DNA of 64,000 nucleotides, taken from positions 1,426,001 to 1,490,000 of the forward strand of contig CAOLHI010000481.1 in assembly GCA_948474755.1 (NCBI GenBank), written 5' to 3'. Below the pieces are notes generated by a model. It was given only the letters and a program-made list of their open reading frames with translations, was not told the origin of the DNA and ran no database searches. The stretch is from Ctenosaura bakeri (taxonomy: Eukaryota; Chordata; Lepidosauria; Squamata; Iguanidae). Positions within the stretch are counted from its first letter, which is position 1. The number at the start of each line of letters is the position of its first letter. The position numbers and the translations under genes were made by a program. Shown one piece after another: positions 1 to 11,339 of the stretch.

Positions 1-30
1 ATACACCACTCTCCAACTTACAGCTGATTG

Positions 31-132
31 GCTTGGTAAAGTTCTTTTTCTGGACAATGATTCCTAGACTCCCACAGCCAGCATGACCATAGCTTCTAGG
101 AGCTGTAGTCCATAAAAGTAACTTTGCCAAGC
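31..132. repeat. Short inverted-repeat element (MITE-like)
   Basis: The ends are inverted copies: GCTTGGTAAAGTTC at the left and the complement of GCTTGGCAAAGTTA at the right, about 100 bp apart. The middle carries the 'agctgtagtcc' type motif common in such squamate elements. Related degraded copies or arms lie near 4700-4775, 5790-5870, 8670-8800, 20731-20832 and 40875-40990. It is a non-coding DNA-transposon derivative; the superfamily was not determined. Confidence 0.6.
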
Positions 133-138
133 TTTACC

Positions 139-246
139 CAGGAGTAGGGAATCTTCAGACCTCCAGATGCTGATGAACCATCATACCAGGTTGATTATGG
201 CTGGCGGGAACCATATCTTGGAAGGCCATAGGTTCCTCAGACTAGG
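139..246. mobile_element. hAT-like non-autonomous element
   Basis: It begins CAGGAGTAGGGAATC and ends in sequence whose complement starts near CTAGTCTGAGGAACC. These resemble the CAGGGGTGGGGAACC terminus typical of short hAT-type elements. There is no coding capacity. A second isolated terminus of this type is at 994-1010. Confidence 0.5.
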
Positions 247-311
247 TAAGCTCAAATGTGCCAAGACAGAGCTGTACTGCAATGTCAAAAGCTACAACTA
301 CTGATGGGACC

Positions 312-537
312 TGTTGTGTTTTCAAGTCATTTACAACTTATGGTGACCCTAAGGTGAACCTATCATGGGGTTTCCTTGGCAAGATTTTTTCTTGGGGGTT
401 TGCCTTTGCTAGCTCCCCTGAAGCTGAAAGAGTGTGACTTGCCCAAGATCACCCAGTAGGTTTCCATGGCTGAGCAGTGATTCAAACCCTGGTCTCCAGA
501 GACACAGTTCAACGCTCAAACCATGCTGGCTCTCTCT
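312..537 (-). mobile_element. tRNA-derived SINE with RTE-like tail
   Basis: Read on the minus strand it has a tRNA-type head with a B-box-like GGTTTGAATC motif, a body with 'ccactgggtgacc' and 'gtcacactctttcag'-type blocks, and a 3' tail of the form 'cataagt..aa.gacttgaa' followed by an ACA-rich end. The same family recurs at least ten times in this window on both strands. Confidence 0.8.
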
Positions 538-1092
538 GAACCTACTGTGCCATTATTGACCATGTCTCTCAGCTTCTGCTAAATCTCTTCAGCAGTACCC
601 ATAAACCAGCAAAGTCAAGAATCTGACTGCAGTTGTGAGTGATGGATAAATGATTAGATTATCAATCTGATCTTCTGCCGATGAATGTATCTGATTCATA
701 ATTACCCAATCAGTCTCTTTTAAATGACTTAATCCTTAGAATTTGCCATAGCTTTTAGTCATCTCACTCACACTGATCAGTTGCTTAATTGCTACCTTAT
801 TGATTATTCTGTATTTTATCTGCTGTTGACTGAACAACTCTAACACAAATGGAATCCCTAACATACTCACTTTTCCCAATGGTGAACTTACAAATTCTGA
901 ACATACATCATGGGGTCTTCTACAATAAGAAATTACTTTATTTCCTTCCATTCTTCATGTCAGAATGCAACACAAGTTGGACAGCTGCTAGACCAGGGGT
1001 GGGGAACCTCAGCAATTGAATCTGGCAATTCACCCACCTTTTATGTTTCCCCCCTAAATCTAAAGGAAATAAGAGCTTTAAGCCAGAGTAGA
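538..1092. other. Anonymous intronic sequence
   Basis: No exon or complete repeat was recognised. It contains one isolated hAT-like terminus (CAGGGGTGGGGAACCTC at 994-1010) with no partner end. Confidence 0.5.
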
Positions 1093-1285
1093 GTAGCCAG
1101 CATGGTACAGCAGTTTGAGAGCTGAACTACAGCCCTGGAGACCAGGGTTTAATTCTCCACTTGGCCATGAAAACCTACTGGGTGACCTTCGGTGCATCAT
1201 ACTCACTCAGCACCAGAAAACCCCTGAATAGGTTTGCCTTAGGGATGCTATGAGTGACAAATGACTTGAAGGCACACCACCAGGA
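1093..1285 (+). mobile_element. tRNA-derived SINE with RTE-like tail
   Basis: Plus-strand copy: 'agccagcatggta' head, B-box region 'agggtttaattc', body 'ctgggtgacctt', and a 3' end at 'atgacttgaaggcacacc'. It is moderately diverged. Confidence 0.75.
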
Positions 1286-2849
1286 CTAGCCAAAGTGAAG
1301 TCCTTGATTTGCTATTGATCCGTAACTCCAAGCATTCTTCATGATTTGCTGTGCTAATTAGGGATGCTAGTATTTACAGTCCAAATATTGTAGAATTTCC
1401 ACCATTGCTTTAACAGAAAAAACAAAAACAAAACCTGGTAACCTGGGCCCCCATCACCAACAGAATGCAATCTCTGAGAACTTCTCAAAACTTTCTCCAA
1501 ACCTTGGGCTGAAAGAAGTTTTCCTATCTTTGTACTATCTATAACTAGTCAATACAAATATATGGGTTGGAACTAGACTTAGAACTACTTCCAATAGATC
1601 CACTAAAATGCTTACATATGACTAAGTTTGACTCTTACCCTTTTGTTCATCCCATTATCCTAGTAAGAGTAGCAGAGCTGACAGAGAACTACCGAATTTG
1701 CACCAGCATATAAGAAGTGCCCCATTTTTAAATGTTATTTTTTGAGGGGAAATTAGTTTTTTTTTAAAAAATAATAATAGCATGGCTTCCTTTTGCAGAG
1801 GAAGGGAAGGGAAGGGGCTCCAGAGGGGATGAGAAAGCTGTGTGAACTTTCTCCCCCCACTCCCGCTCCAGAGCTACCTCCTTTCTCTTCCCATGCAAAA
1901 TGAAAGGGAAGGAGGGGTGGGGAAAGCCTTGTGGGAGTGCTCCTTTAGCCCTCTAGAGCTCCCTCTCCCTTTCCCACGCATTTTAGTCCCATGCTAAGAA
2001 CTCATGTGGTGGCAAAATGCATAGGAAAGGAGTGTATAAGACACACCACCATACAAGATGCACCCCATTTTTAAATGTTATTTTTCAGGGGAAAAAGTGT
2101 GTCTTATATGCCAGCAAATACAATATATTTTGGAATTGTGTGGTAGGCAATTTCTTGGAAGACCATGAGCTTCCAATAAGATGGTAAAGAACAGGAGGTG
2201 ACATAAGATTCAGTGCACCTGGCTGATGCTCCAGATGAACTGTGATCTTGTTTTCACATACAACAAAATCAGGTTGAGAAATTTGAGGGGAGGGAGACTA
2301 CACAGAAAAGAAATTGCAGGTGCGGGGTGTCTATTTTTGGATGCTCCTCTATGTAAAAGTTCCTTGCAGGTAAAAAGCCAAACAGATGTTTGCACAGGTC
2401 TTGCTGCCATGGTTTCCTGCTGCTGGAATACTCATAATGAGACTAAAACTCTTTCACTGCATGTCAATGGGTAAAGGAGCAATGTTAACCCACTCTAGTG
2501 ATTGTGAATGCAATGCCATAGTGGGGCTGGCACATAAGTGTTCAGTCATACTAACTGAACTCAGTGGGCCCATTTTGTGATTGTACACATGCGGAGGTTC
2601 TGGTTCACCTAGTGGCTATCTTCATTGTAGAGAGGTAGGACTCATTCTGCTCAGCCACACTAGATCAGTACTGCCTTCAACTGGCTATAAACTTAACAGC
2701 ATAGAACAACTCTGCACATATACACAACTGTGTTTGTGTAAATGCAGAAACATGGCTTGCACACTACATTACTGTCAAAGCCCTTAGTGTATCTGCTGGC
2801 CACTCTTGTCAAGGAGGATAAAAGTAATTATGGAGTAGCTCATCAGTGG
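1286..2849. other. Anonymous sequence with a duplicated motif
   Basis: No host exon was recognised. Two direct copies of a block around CCCCATTTTTAAATGTTATT occur near 1698-1748 and 2053-2110, with 'cttatatgccagcaaatac'-type ends, which suggests a degraded DNA element. The remainder is unremarkable. Confidence 0.4.
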
Positions 2850-3075
2850 TAAGTAATAATGGTTGTGCAAAGGACACCAGATCCTGTCTGACTTTGGAAG
2901 CTAAGTTTCCTATTAGTACTTGGAGGGGAGACTAGTAATGAATACCAGGTGCTGTAGGCTGTATTTCAGGAAGGAACTGACAAAACCACCTCTGAGTATC
3001 CCTTGCCTAAGAAAACCCTATGAAATTCATGAAGTCACCTTAAATTGACAGGCAACTTGAAGGCACACACATTCT
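2850..3075 (+). mobile_element. 5S rRNA-derived SINE
   Basis: The head matches the 5S rRNA internal promoter region in order: a block like 'gatcctgtctgactttgg', 'aagctaagtt', 'tagtacttggaggggagac' and 'ataccaggtgctgtagg'. The 3' part ('aagaaaaccctatgaa', then 'ggcaacttgaaggcacac') is the same tail used by the tRNA-type SINE. It is a SINE, not a functional 5S gene, because the 5S part is mutated and joined to a retroposon tail. Confidence 0.85.
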
Positions 3076-3356
3076 GCAAGGAACTAATGCAGTAACCCCA
3101 AGCAATCACTTTAATGAAGAATGCCACCAGCAAAAGTCCTAGCTTGGTTAAAATTATGCATAAGACCAGTCAAGCATGGGAGCCAATCCAATCCCATTAA
3201 TTAAATCGTCAGAGAACTGTAGGTTGTTCTTTGTCCTCAAAACCTGCATAAATACTTTACCCTTATCTTCCAAAACTGCATTGTTAATAAATGCCATTGC
3301 ATAACCAAGGGTTATAGAAGTTCAGCTGTGAGTGACACAGTTAATATATAATCACA

Positions 3357-3425
3357 CTAAGCACAATTTCTCTCATTTGATTTCAGAAGCTAAGGAGGGT
3401 TAGGCCAAGACCCTATTTGGTCAGA
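3357..3425 (+). mobile_element. 5S rRNA-derived SINE fragment
   Basis: A short stretch corresponding to the central 5S region ('tttgatttcagaagctaagg', 'agggttaggcc'). It is truncated on its 3' side where a CR1 begins. Confidence 0.55.
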
Positions 3426-4090
3426 ATCACAGAATTAGAGATCCATAGAATTGGACAGGGCTCCTGGGCCATTCAAGTCCAAATCCCTGCTCAATGCAGA
3501 ATTTCCAGCTAAAGCATTCCCAGCAGGTAGCTGTCTAGCCTCTTTCTGAAGACATCCAAAGGAGACCCAACCATCTCTCTAGGCAAATGGTTCCGCTGCT
3601 GAACTGCTCTCACTGCCAAGAAGTTCCTTATAATGTTCAATCAAAATCTATCCTCCTGTAACTTAAAATCATTAGACTTAGTTCCACCCTCTGAGGCAGC
3701 AGGGGAAAAGCCTGCACTCTCCTCTTTGTGGCAGCCCTTGAGGTATTTAAAGAATGTGATCATGTCACCCCTCAGCCTTCTCTTCACTAAGCTGAGCATC
3801 CCCAGCTCCTTCAACATCTCCTTATATATGTTGCTCTCCATATCTGTTATCATCTTTGTTGAACTTCTCTGAACCTGCTCCAATTTCTCTACATCCTTCT
3901 TGAAATGAGATGCCCAGAACTGAACAAAGAACTCCAGATAACTTCTGACCAGTGCAGAATATGGGGGAATTACTACATTCTTTGACTTGGAAACTATGTT
4001 TCTATTAAAATAGGATAAGATAGCATTTGCCTTCTTTGCTGCAGTATCACATGACTGGTTGATGTTGAACTCATTAGGCTGAATGGAATC
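3426..4090 (-). mobile_element. CR1-type LINE 3' fragment
   Basis: The minus strand encodes the degenerate C-terminal end of CR1 ORF2 ([25 protein letters not shown] and SNDFKLQEDRF at 3641-3883). The plus strand shows the complement of the CR1 3' end ('cacagaattagagatcc'). It is more diverged than the other CR1 copies here. Confidence 0.8.
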
Positions 4091-6029
4091 TATCCAGGGC
4101 AGGATTTTTCTTTATTCTCACTGATATTTGGCTTTTTACCTGCCGGGAACTTTTACATTACATAAAACCATTAATAATTGTAAGATGTCCTGAGTTCCAT
4201 TATTAGGAAACAGGAAGAATATTATGAGACCTTATTTAAAAGCAATTAACATTTTATACAGTTGAAACCATCTAAAATTAATTAAAAAGCCAAAAAAAAT
4301 TTAAATGAACAGAACAGCACATTTAAAGTCAAACAACTAGAATCTAAGGATTCTTACAAGTTTGTTCTGGATCCCAGATGGATGCAATTAATCACTACAA
4401 AGACAAATTTCCATTTCTTAGATTTAAACCCATGAGATATGGTGACTCTTGTGCAACTCTGGTTATGCAACCACAAACATCTGTTGCAGAAGAGGCAAAA
4501 AAAAAAAAATACAGCTGCATGTGGAAAGGGACCTACATATCTGCGTGGCACCAGCAGGATTCTGATCTTAACATTAAAACACAGTGGAATAGGAAAAACA
4601 AAAACACTAGAATAAAAAGTACAGCAATGCCCTCGCTACCCACTCATTAAAAGCTCCTTCCTCAGCAGCCAGTCTTTCCTTAAAAAACATCTGTGCCTGT
4701 ATGTAGGCTGTAGGATTCTGGGAATTGTAATCCAAAGAAGTAACATTGACCAGCTCTGTAACTTTGACACATGTATATAGTGTTATGCAAAAAGATTTCT
4801 TCATTTAAGGCTTTCTTAAACGTATTATAGCAAGCAGTCATCCTCTCGGAAGATCCTGCAGTACCAATGTCAGTGACAAGTCCAAGCTTGAGAGATTTCT
4901 GCAGCCCCCATCTGTCAGCTTCTCTTTGGTCTGATGCCGTCACCAGCAGTTATATAATGAGAGACTGCTCTGGTGATACATTTCAAGGTAAATCTGCGGT
5001 CGCACTGTGGATTATTTGAGTGACTCAGACCTGAGGCTGATCTCAGGGTTTCGGTTGTTCTCTTCAGTTCCTATGAGGGGTGTTATTGAAGATGAAGAAG
5101 CAAACAAAAGCGTTTGCAAACAAAGCCAAACTATGTAAGATAAGACTGGTTTGCAGACTTAACCCACATATTTCTATCTCATAATAGCACTAAAATTTAG
5201 AAGGGCTGGAACTGAAAGATAGACTGCAAGCTTTGCTCTCACATGGCCACGGGTTTATCTATTAATTAAATGCACTTACATCTTGCTTTTCCTCCAATTC
5301 GTTTATGGCAGTGTACATGGCTGTCCTTATAACAACCCTATAAGGCAGGCCAGGCTGAGAAAGACTGCTCCAACATAAGCCAGTAAGTTTCGTGGCTCAA
5401 TAATGCACTTGAATGTGGATCTCCCAAGCACCGGTCCAACACTCTGACCAAGAGGTGAGCAATTGTGTAGGGGGCAGGGTTCAATTTTTGCCCCTGGAGT
5501 TTGCGCCAGCACATCCAGGTGATTGGAGGTGATGTTATGTCATCTCTGAGTACCACCGACTTTGCCAGTTGTTTTAGGGGGGCAGTTCTGGAGAAAAGCA
5601 AGCTAAACCCATTGCATTTGCATGAGTCTGGGGGAATTCAGGTGGAAAATCACCCTCTCCCTCAATTTAAACCCTTTAAGAATCTTCTAAGGGGATCTTA
5701 GTGGGCACCGTAGTGGGGTTTGGGGACATCATGCAGCCCTCACTTTCAGTTTATCCTGCTGCACATAATGACATATCATAATAGTAATCTGGGCCATACA
5801 ATAGCTGTGCTGGCTGAGGGATTCTGGGGGTTGTATTCCAAAAGAAGCAACTTTTCCAGGCTCTGGATCTGGCAGGGGTCTTCTTTTCTTACTATGTCCT
5901 TATTTGCCACGAAAATTGAAACCTACATAGATTTCCCACTCCTGGTGAGGAACAAAGAGTTTTATTATATATTACAGGTTTGATCAACAGATCAATATTT
6001 TGGGCGTGGGGGTGGAATTATACTATTAT
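4091..6029. other. Anonymous intronic sequence with repeat remnants
   Basis: No exon was recognised. A MIR/CORE-SINE-like stretch at about 5310-5460 ('ataacaaccctataaggc', 'caagcaccggtccaacactc') and degraded hairpin-element arms near 4700-4775 and 5790-5870 are present. Confidence 0.4.
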
Positions 6030-6262
6030 TATAATTTGTTATTTTGTGCCTTCAAGCCATTTCTCACCTATGGCGACCCTAAGATGAACTTATCATGGGA
6101 TTTTTCTTGCAAGATTTGTTCAGAGGGGATGTTGCCCTCCCCCCCCCAACTGAGAGAGTGTGACATGTCAAAGGTCAACCAGTGGGTTTCCATGGCAAGC
6201 AAGGATTCAAACCCTCTTCTCCAGAGTCCAAGTCCAACACTCAAACCACTGGGTCTCTTGCC
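6030..6262 (-). mobile_element. tRNA-derived SINE with RTE-like tail
   Basis: Minus-strand copy. The plus strand reads 'gtgccttcaagccatttc', 'atggcgaccctaag', then 'ccagtgggtttccatggc' and the B-box complement 'gattcaaaccc'. Confidence 0.8.
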
Positions 6263-6289
6263 AATACCATACTGCCTTTATGAAAAAAA

Positions 6290-6672
6290 CTAATGTATAC
6301 ACCTGATGTTGCCCAGGTTTTTATTTTCTCATAGCAAATACATGTTAGAAAGATTTGAGATTCTGTGTCTCCTAATTCCCCAAACTGTCTTGCCCAGTAC
6401 CTGTAACTTTTCCCCATATTCCCCAGTCCAATCTATACCCAGAGTTATTAACATACAGAGGTTAGGTTCCTGAGGGAAATATACTGCCCTCCTCCTTGCT
6501 GCTAGGCCTCATCTCCATAGCAACCAGCCTATTCAGAGTTCTCTGGCTGAGAATTCTAAAAGCCCCTCCCTAAACTGCAAATCCCAGGATTCCATAGAAT
6601 CTTCTTAGGTAGCCAGTCATATGAGGTCTTCGCCTGACACAGACAAACAAACTTCGGTTTTTATATATTAGA
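6290..6672 (-). mobile_element. Helitron-like non-autonomous element, copy A
   Basis: On the minus strand it begins TCTAATATATAAAAACC and ends TTAG, preceded by a short GC hairpin-like stretch ('cctgggcaacatcagg'). It sits between A and T, the target Helitrons use. The opposite-strand relative at 7931-8291 aligns along nearly its full length ('ctgtgtcaggc', 'ggttgctatggagatgagg', 'gttattaacatac'). There is no coding capacity. Confidence 0.65.
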
Positions 6673-6884
6673 TTATGATGAAACCACTGTACAGAAGGGT
6701 ATGTAGTTCAGCTCCCTCAACTTGAGAAGGACAGGATGCTGAGGAATGAAGAAAGTGTGGCCTGTGAGTCCCTGGATGAACCCCTAGTGACCTCCCAAAC
6801 CCCCCAGCCCTCTGAATTCTTTTTTTTTAAATTTAGCTAAAGACATAACAAAAAACAAAAAATACAATGACCATGAAAACACGG

Positions 6885-7172
6885 TGTCTTTACTTCCCTT
6901 GCTCCCCACTACCTCCCAATATTTTAGTCTGTGTCCTAGTCTCCTGAACAGCAGAGAACAAGCTTGCTCCATCCTTTATATGACATGCTTTCAGATATCT
7001 AAAGTTGGTTCTCATGCCTCCTTTCAGTCTTCTCTTCTCCCAGCTAAACATACGGAGCTTCCTAAACCATTCTTCACATGGTTTCCAGACCTTTCACCAT
7101 CTTGGTTCTCTCCACCTGTACGGATATGTTCTAGCTGGTCAAAATCCTTCTTGAACTTGTTAATAAGATGTT
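6885..7172 (-). mobile_element. CR1-type LINE fragment
   Basis: The plus strand carries the complement of the CR1 ORF2 end ('cctagtctcctgaacagcag', 'ctcctttcagtcttctcttc', 'gtttccagacctttcaccat', 'aaaatccttcttgaac'). The 3' UTR and tail are missing. Confidence 0.75.
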
Positions 7173-7424
7173 TCTGTTAAGACTGATCTCTTCCAACAGG
7201 CCTTCCAAGACTAGTGCTTCCACTGCCTCCCACCAATTGTCCTGCTGTTCTTTTAACAGTTAATTAATTGTTAATTGTTATGTGTTTTAGGGGGTTGGTT
7301 TTAGCTGGGTTGGTGGGTGGGGAGGATTGGGTATGTTTTTAATGTCTTTTAATGTATTTTAATATATGATGTATTTCATGCTGTTCGCCGCCTCGATTCA
7401 TGTGGAGAGGTGGGATACAAATAA
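7173..7424 (+). mobile_element. L2-type LINE 3' end
   Basis: It contains 'gatctcttccaacaggcc' and a 3' terminal block 'gctgttcgccgcctcgattc', 'gagaggtgggatacaaata', the usual end of squamate L2 copies. It runs straight into a trinucleotide tail. Confidence 0.65.
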
Positions 7425-7425
7425 A

Positions 7426-7519
<94 letters not shown>
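7425..7519. repeat. Compound microsatellite (ATT)n(ATC)n
   Basis: About 60 bp of uninterrupted ATT repeat pass directly into about 36 bp of ATC repeat, at the 3' end of the L2 copy. Poly-Tyr/His or poly-Asp/Asn reading frames across it are artefacts of the repeat. Confidence 0.95.
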
Positions 7520-7520
<1 letters not shown>

Positions 7521-7930
7521 CCCGTTTTTTTCTTCTTCTTTTTTTTTAATGGCCAGTGTGAAATATATGTCACTGATGCTGCTTTCTGCATCCCAGTCCA
7601 CTCTGATCCTGTCTCCAGTCATGTGCAATGTGCATAAATAAATGAACCTCTACGATTATGCTTTACAAAGTAGACTGTATTCCATAAAAACTCATGCTAT
7701 TGTAAATCTCTTTAATGATGTCACAACTCTTAATTGTTTTGCTGCAATAGACAAACATAGCCCCCCCTTTTGAAAATTACAGTAGTTCAGAATTGTCTTC
7801 TCCTGACAAGTGCTGGAATCAAGAGGAAGACCTTCCATAACTTTCCCTCCCATGATACTTAGAATACAGGATACTGGGAATACTGCAATACAAAATCAAG
7901 CTGTACTCAAAAACACCCAATTTTTAGATA
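7520..7930. other. Anonymous sequence
   Basis: No gene or repeat was recognised between the microsatellite and Helitron-like copy B. Confidence 0.4.
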
Positions 7931-8291
7931 TCTAATACACAAAAATCAAAGTTTGTGAGTTTGTCTGTGTCAGGCAGATTCCATGGTATCCTGGGATTGG
8001 CAGTTTAGGGAGGTGCCTTTAGAATTCTCAGCCGGAGAGCTCTTGGGCCTCAGGCTGGTTGCTATGGAGATGAGGCCTAGCAGCAAAAAGGAGGAGGGCA
8101 GTGTATTTCCCCCAGGAACCCAACCTCTGTATGTTAATAACTCTGAATACAGATTGGATTGGGGAATACGGGGAAAAGTTACAGATACTGGACAACTGTT
8201 TGGGGAATTAGAAATACAGGATCTCAAATCTTTCTAACATGTACTACCTATGAGAAATAAAATCACAGGCAATGCTGGGTATATATGCTAG
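7931..8291 (+). mobile_element. Helitron-like non-autonomous element, copy B
   Basis: It begins TCTAATACACAAAAATC and ends CTAG, with 'caggcaatgctgggtatata' (an imperfect hairpin) just inside the end. The base before is A and the base after is T. A 5' TC, 3' CTRR, terminal hairpin and A/T target together are the Helitron signature. The interior at 7980-8065 ('cctgggattggcagtttagg', 'gaattctcagcc') also resembles the palindromic element family. Confidence 0.7.
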
Positions 8292-8993
8292 TTTGCTATA
8301 TAGCAGGCTTCAGCTCTACCCTAAACTGGCCACAAAGAAAGAGCGAAGGAGGGAAAGAAAAAGACAAAGGCTCTCCTCTCTGGGAGTCTAGATAGTTTCT
8401 TGTCTACTTTTCCCAAAAAGGCAATTAATCTGCTCAGTTCTTCATTGTCCGTACAAAGACCTCTTTATCTTTGGCTTCTTCTCTCATAATATGGACATTA
8501 TGCATCCAGCTCTTATTTCACATGCCAGCCTCCCACTAGAATTAAACATAATGAGACGGGACCAGTGTATAATTTCCTTTGGCATTAGTTTGCCCCATGT
8601 GTTTTCTTGCATAGTTTCTTAAGAAACTAGTGGAGGGAAGAGAAGACGATGAAGCTAAGAGCAAACCTCAGAATAGTTATCTTGGAGCTACAACTCCCAG
8701 AATCCTTCAACCGGCATGGGCACTCCCCCCTGCCTGCCAAAAATAAAGCAACTTTGTTGTCCAAAATTTTGGTTCAACTCCAAAAAAGAAATTTTCTCAG
8801 CTCTGGTTAAGAGTGCTTCAATAAGTCCATTCAGGGAGTTTATGACTACATAGGTTTTGACTGGAATATTTTCCAGACATTATAGTAAAGCATGAATGAG
8901 ATAGCAATCACCATTTTGGGATCAGATATGGAGACAATGCTTTAGCCATTACTCTCCTTTTTGAGGGAGAAAGTTGCTGTTTTGGATTACAGT
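8292..8993. other. Anonymous sequence
   Basis: No exon was recognised. Around 8670-8800 is a degraded hairpin-element remnant ('gctacaactcccagaatcc'). Confidence 0.4.
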
Positions 8994-9205
8994 TTTCAGG
9001 CCATTTCCACTCTACACTGTTATAGTGCTATTGTTCCACTTTCAACATCCTATGGCATCCTGGGATTTTCAGTTTAGGGAGGGGTATTTGGGATTCTCAG
9101 CCAGAGAGCTCTTTGGCCTCAGTAAACTACACCCCTCAGAATTCCCCAGGATGTTGAAAGTGGAATAATAGCACTATTAACAGTGTAGTGCAGATATGGC
9201 CTCAG
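8994..9205. repeat. Palindromic MITE-like element (GGCCATTTC family)
   Basis: The left end 'aggccatttccactctacac' and right end 'agtgtagtgcagatatggcc' are inverted copies, as are the inner blocks 'ttccactttcaacatcc' and 'ggatgttgaaagtggaa'. The centre holds 'gagagctctttggcctcag'. The family recurs at 23732-24235, 26078-26240, 31218-31740, 33213-33417 and 40231-40432. Confidence 0.85.
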
Positions 9206-10474
9206 ATTCCCCTAGCCAGCCTGGGCACATGCTATGCTGGCTCAGGCATCTGGGGAGCTTGTAGTCCAAGAAGTCCTTTTTCTTGACCTATGATAAATAT
9301 AGATCCCAGGAGCCAGTAGTTTATCCTGTGTTCACAGATTGCAGCAATCCTACTCAGAGAGCTTATATTTTAAAGGTACTTCTGCTTCAGGTCATTTGAG
9401 GACATCCAGTCTCCATAGGGCATCTAATTTAAAGATACACACCATTTACAGCTAGCATCTGCCCTCAGATTCAATGAAGGAGGGCAAACTGATCTAGAAA
9501 TGGGGAAGATCCAGAAATGGGGAAGATATGGTATTGGCATGTAAAACCACACACTGCAGTGCAGCTTTTTATCTCCCAGGGACAAAACCAAAGCCATTAA
9601 TATATCACCCAAATGGAAGAGTTTGTGAGAAAGGTTGAGAGATCTGGAAATATGATAAAGGAATTTTAAGGGATGAGAGAGGCAAAAGTCAATTGTTAGA
9701 CCTGAGCTGAACTTTCTCAGAAGCCATCTTTCCCCAGAATAAAAGTAATTCACAGTAAATAATTAGAACAGTTTTTTTAATACTACAACTGCCAGAACTT
9801 ATAATGCTTACTTTTTTGTCCATATGGGGCATTCTGTCATGTGGTCTTCTCCCTATGTAGTTCATGTAGTGATAAGCAATAAGTAATAATTATGGGATAA
9901 AATGTAGGACTTCATAATTAGGTGTAGATGTTTAAGTAATATGAACTGGGTGGGAGCCAATTTTAGCTATGTTTTATTAGTATTTGTTTTAGTTATATGT
10001 AGATGTCTGTTAAGGTTTGTATGGATGTACGGTATTTTTGTTGTTGTTTTGTATATTTGGATTGTGTTGTTTTTCTAATTTAATCAATTTTTTTTAAAAA
10101 AAAAAAACTTAGTTTGCAGCAACTGAAGTAAACTGAGGACCAAGGGGAAAAACTGGAGGAAGAGAGAGAAACTGGGACATTTTAAAAGCAGGTGAAAAAG
10201 TGGAGTGGCAGAGGATTAATCTGGCTGTAACTAACACACATCTCTCTCTCTCACACTCATCTCCTAACTTTAACCCTAACTCTAATTCCTCTCTGTCTTT
10301 GGCCATGCCTAAAATAAACACTCCTAAATGCAACTACTGTTCTCTGATCCTTTTACCGTAGGCCTCTTCAACACAGGGTTTCTATCCACTGCTTCATTTC
10401 CTCTATGTACATCCACACTAGAGCTGCCAGAGCAAAACCTACAGATGCCACCTTGTACTTTTAATGGGCTATAT
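9206..10474. other. Anonymous sequence with one dispersed repeat
   Basis: No exon was recognised. About 10100-10225 ('aactgaggaccaag', 'gaaactgggacattttaaaa', 'gcagaggattaatc') is repeated in the same orientation at 47195-47305, so it is a dispersed repeat of unknown class. A degraded MITE remnant lies near 9205-9290. Confidence 0.45.
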
Positions 10475-10824
10475 CAATGGTTCTTAACCTGGGGTCTATG
10501 GACCTCAAGATGTCTATGGAACCTGCACAGGGGGTTCATGAAGTCCTGCTGTTGGATACCAGCAGCAGCAATAGGGATGCGGTGGGGGAATGTGGGTGCC
10601 AGAACTGCTGTCTCTTCTGCAAATGAGAGAGCTGTTTTGCCGCACTGACATGTCTGCTCACGGACACAGCAGCAGGAGGTGTGGGAAGTGAGGGACATGG
10701 CATCAGACATATGCACATGCCCAAACTGCTCCCTTATTTGCTGCTGTGTCCCTTTCATCAGGGGCATGGCAGCATGAGATGTGACTGCTGAGGGACATGA
10801 CGGCAGGTGTGTTTGCACACTCAA

Positions 10825-10978
10825 ATTATGACTCTGGATACCAAGGTTTGAATCCCCACTTGGGCATGGAAACCCACTGGGTGACCTCATGCAAGTCACA
10901 TTTTCTCAGTCTCAAGAGAAAGGCAAAGGCCAAGAAAACGCCCATGATAGGTTTGCCTTAGGATTACCACAAGTCAGT
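10825..10978 (+). mobile_element. tRNA-derived SINE, 3' incomplete
   Basis: The B-box region 'aaggtttgaatcc' is followed by 'ggaaacccactgggtgacc' and 'ggtttgccttagg'. The terminal tail is lost. It lies inside the hAT element. Confidence 0.7.
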
Positions 10979-11019
10979 TTTCAAAGGCCAGAAAGAACCT
11001 CCCCCTGTCAGTGGCACTT

Positions 11020-11215
11020 TGTTGTTGTGTGCCTTCAAGACGTCTCTGATTTAAGGAAATCCCAAGATGAACCTATCACAGGGTTTTGTTTTTTGTTTTT
11101 CTTGGCAAGATTTGTTGAGAAAGGGCTTGCCTCTGCCTTCCTCTGAGGCTGAGAGAATGTGACTTGCCCAGAGTCACCCAGTGTCTGAGCACTGAATCCT
11201 AGTCTCCAGAAAACT
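11020..11215 (-). mobile_element. tRNA-derived SINE with RTE-like tail
   Basis: Minus-strand copy starting (plus strand) at 'gttgttgtgtgccttcaaga', through 'gatgaacctatcacaggg' and 'cctctgaggctgagagaatg'. It lies inside the hAT element. Confidence 0.75.
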
Positions 11216-11339
11216 TCAACAAATAACTATTTGAATATTTAAATCTGAATTTAAATATTTAAATCTTAAGTATTGAGGGACCTCAACAACAAATTATATT
11301 TACAGGGATCCTCGGTGAAGAAAAGGTTAAGAATCACTG

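Larger units (their letters stand above)
10475..11339. mobile_element. hAT (Charlie-like) element carrying later SINE insertions
   Basis: The left terminus CAATGGTTCTTAACC and the complement of the right terminus, CAGTGATTCTTAACC, match at 13 of 15 positions, typical of Charlie-type hAT ends. The flanking octamers agree at 5 of 8 positions, which suits an old insertion. Two SINEs occupy much of the interior. No transposase frame remains. Confidence 0.65.

Noticed and set aside
2850..2965. A functional 5S rRNA gene
   Set aside because: The 5S-like head is mutated and fused to a SINE tail, and the same fusion recurs elsewhere in the window.
7376..7641. Poly-Tyr/poly-His and poly-Asp/poly-Asn proteins
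   Set aside because: They are produced by translating the (ATT)n(ATC)n microsatellite. The same applies to the poly-Tyr frame at 18223-18426 and the Ile/Tyr frames at 25313-25640.
10825..10870. tRNA genes at B-box-like motifs
   Set aside because: The motifs belong to SINE heads; no complete cloverleaf could be read.
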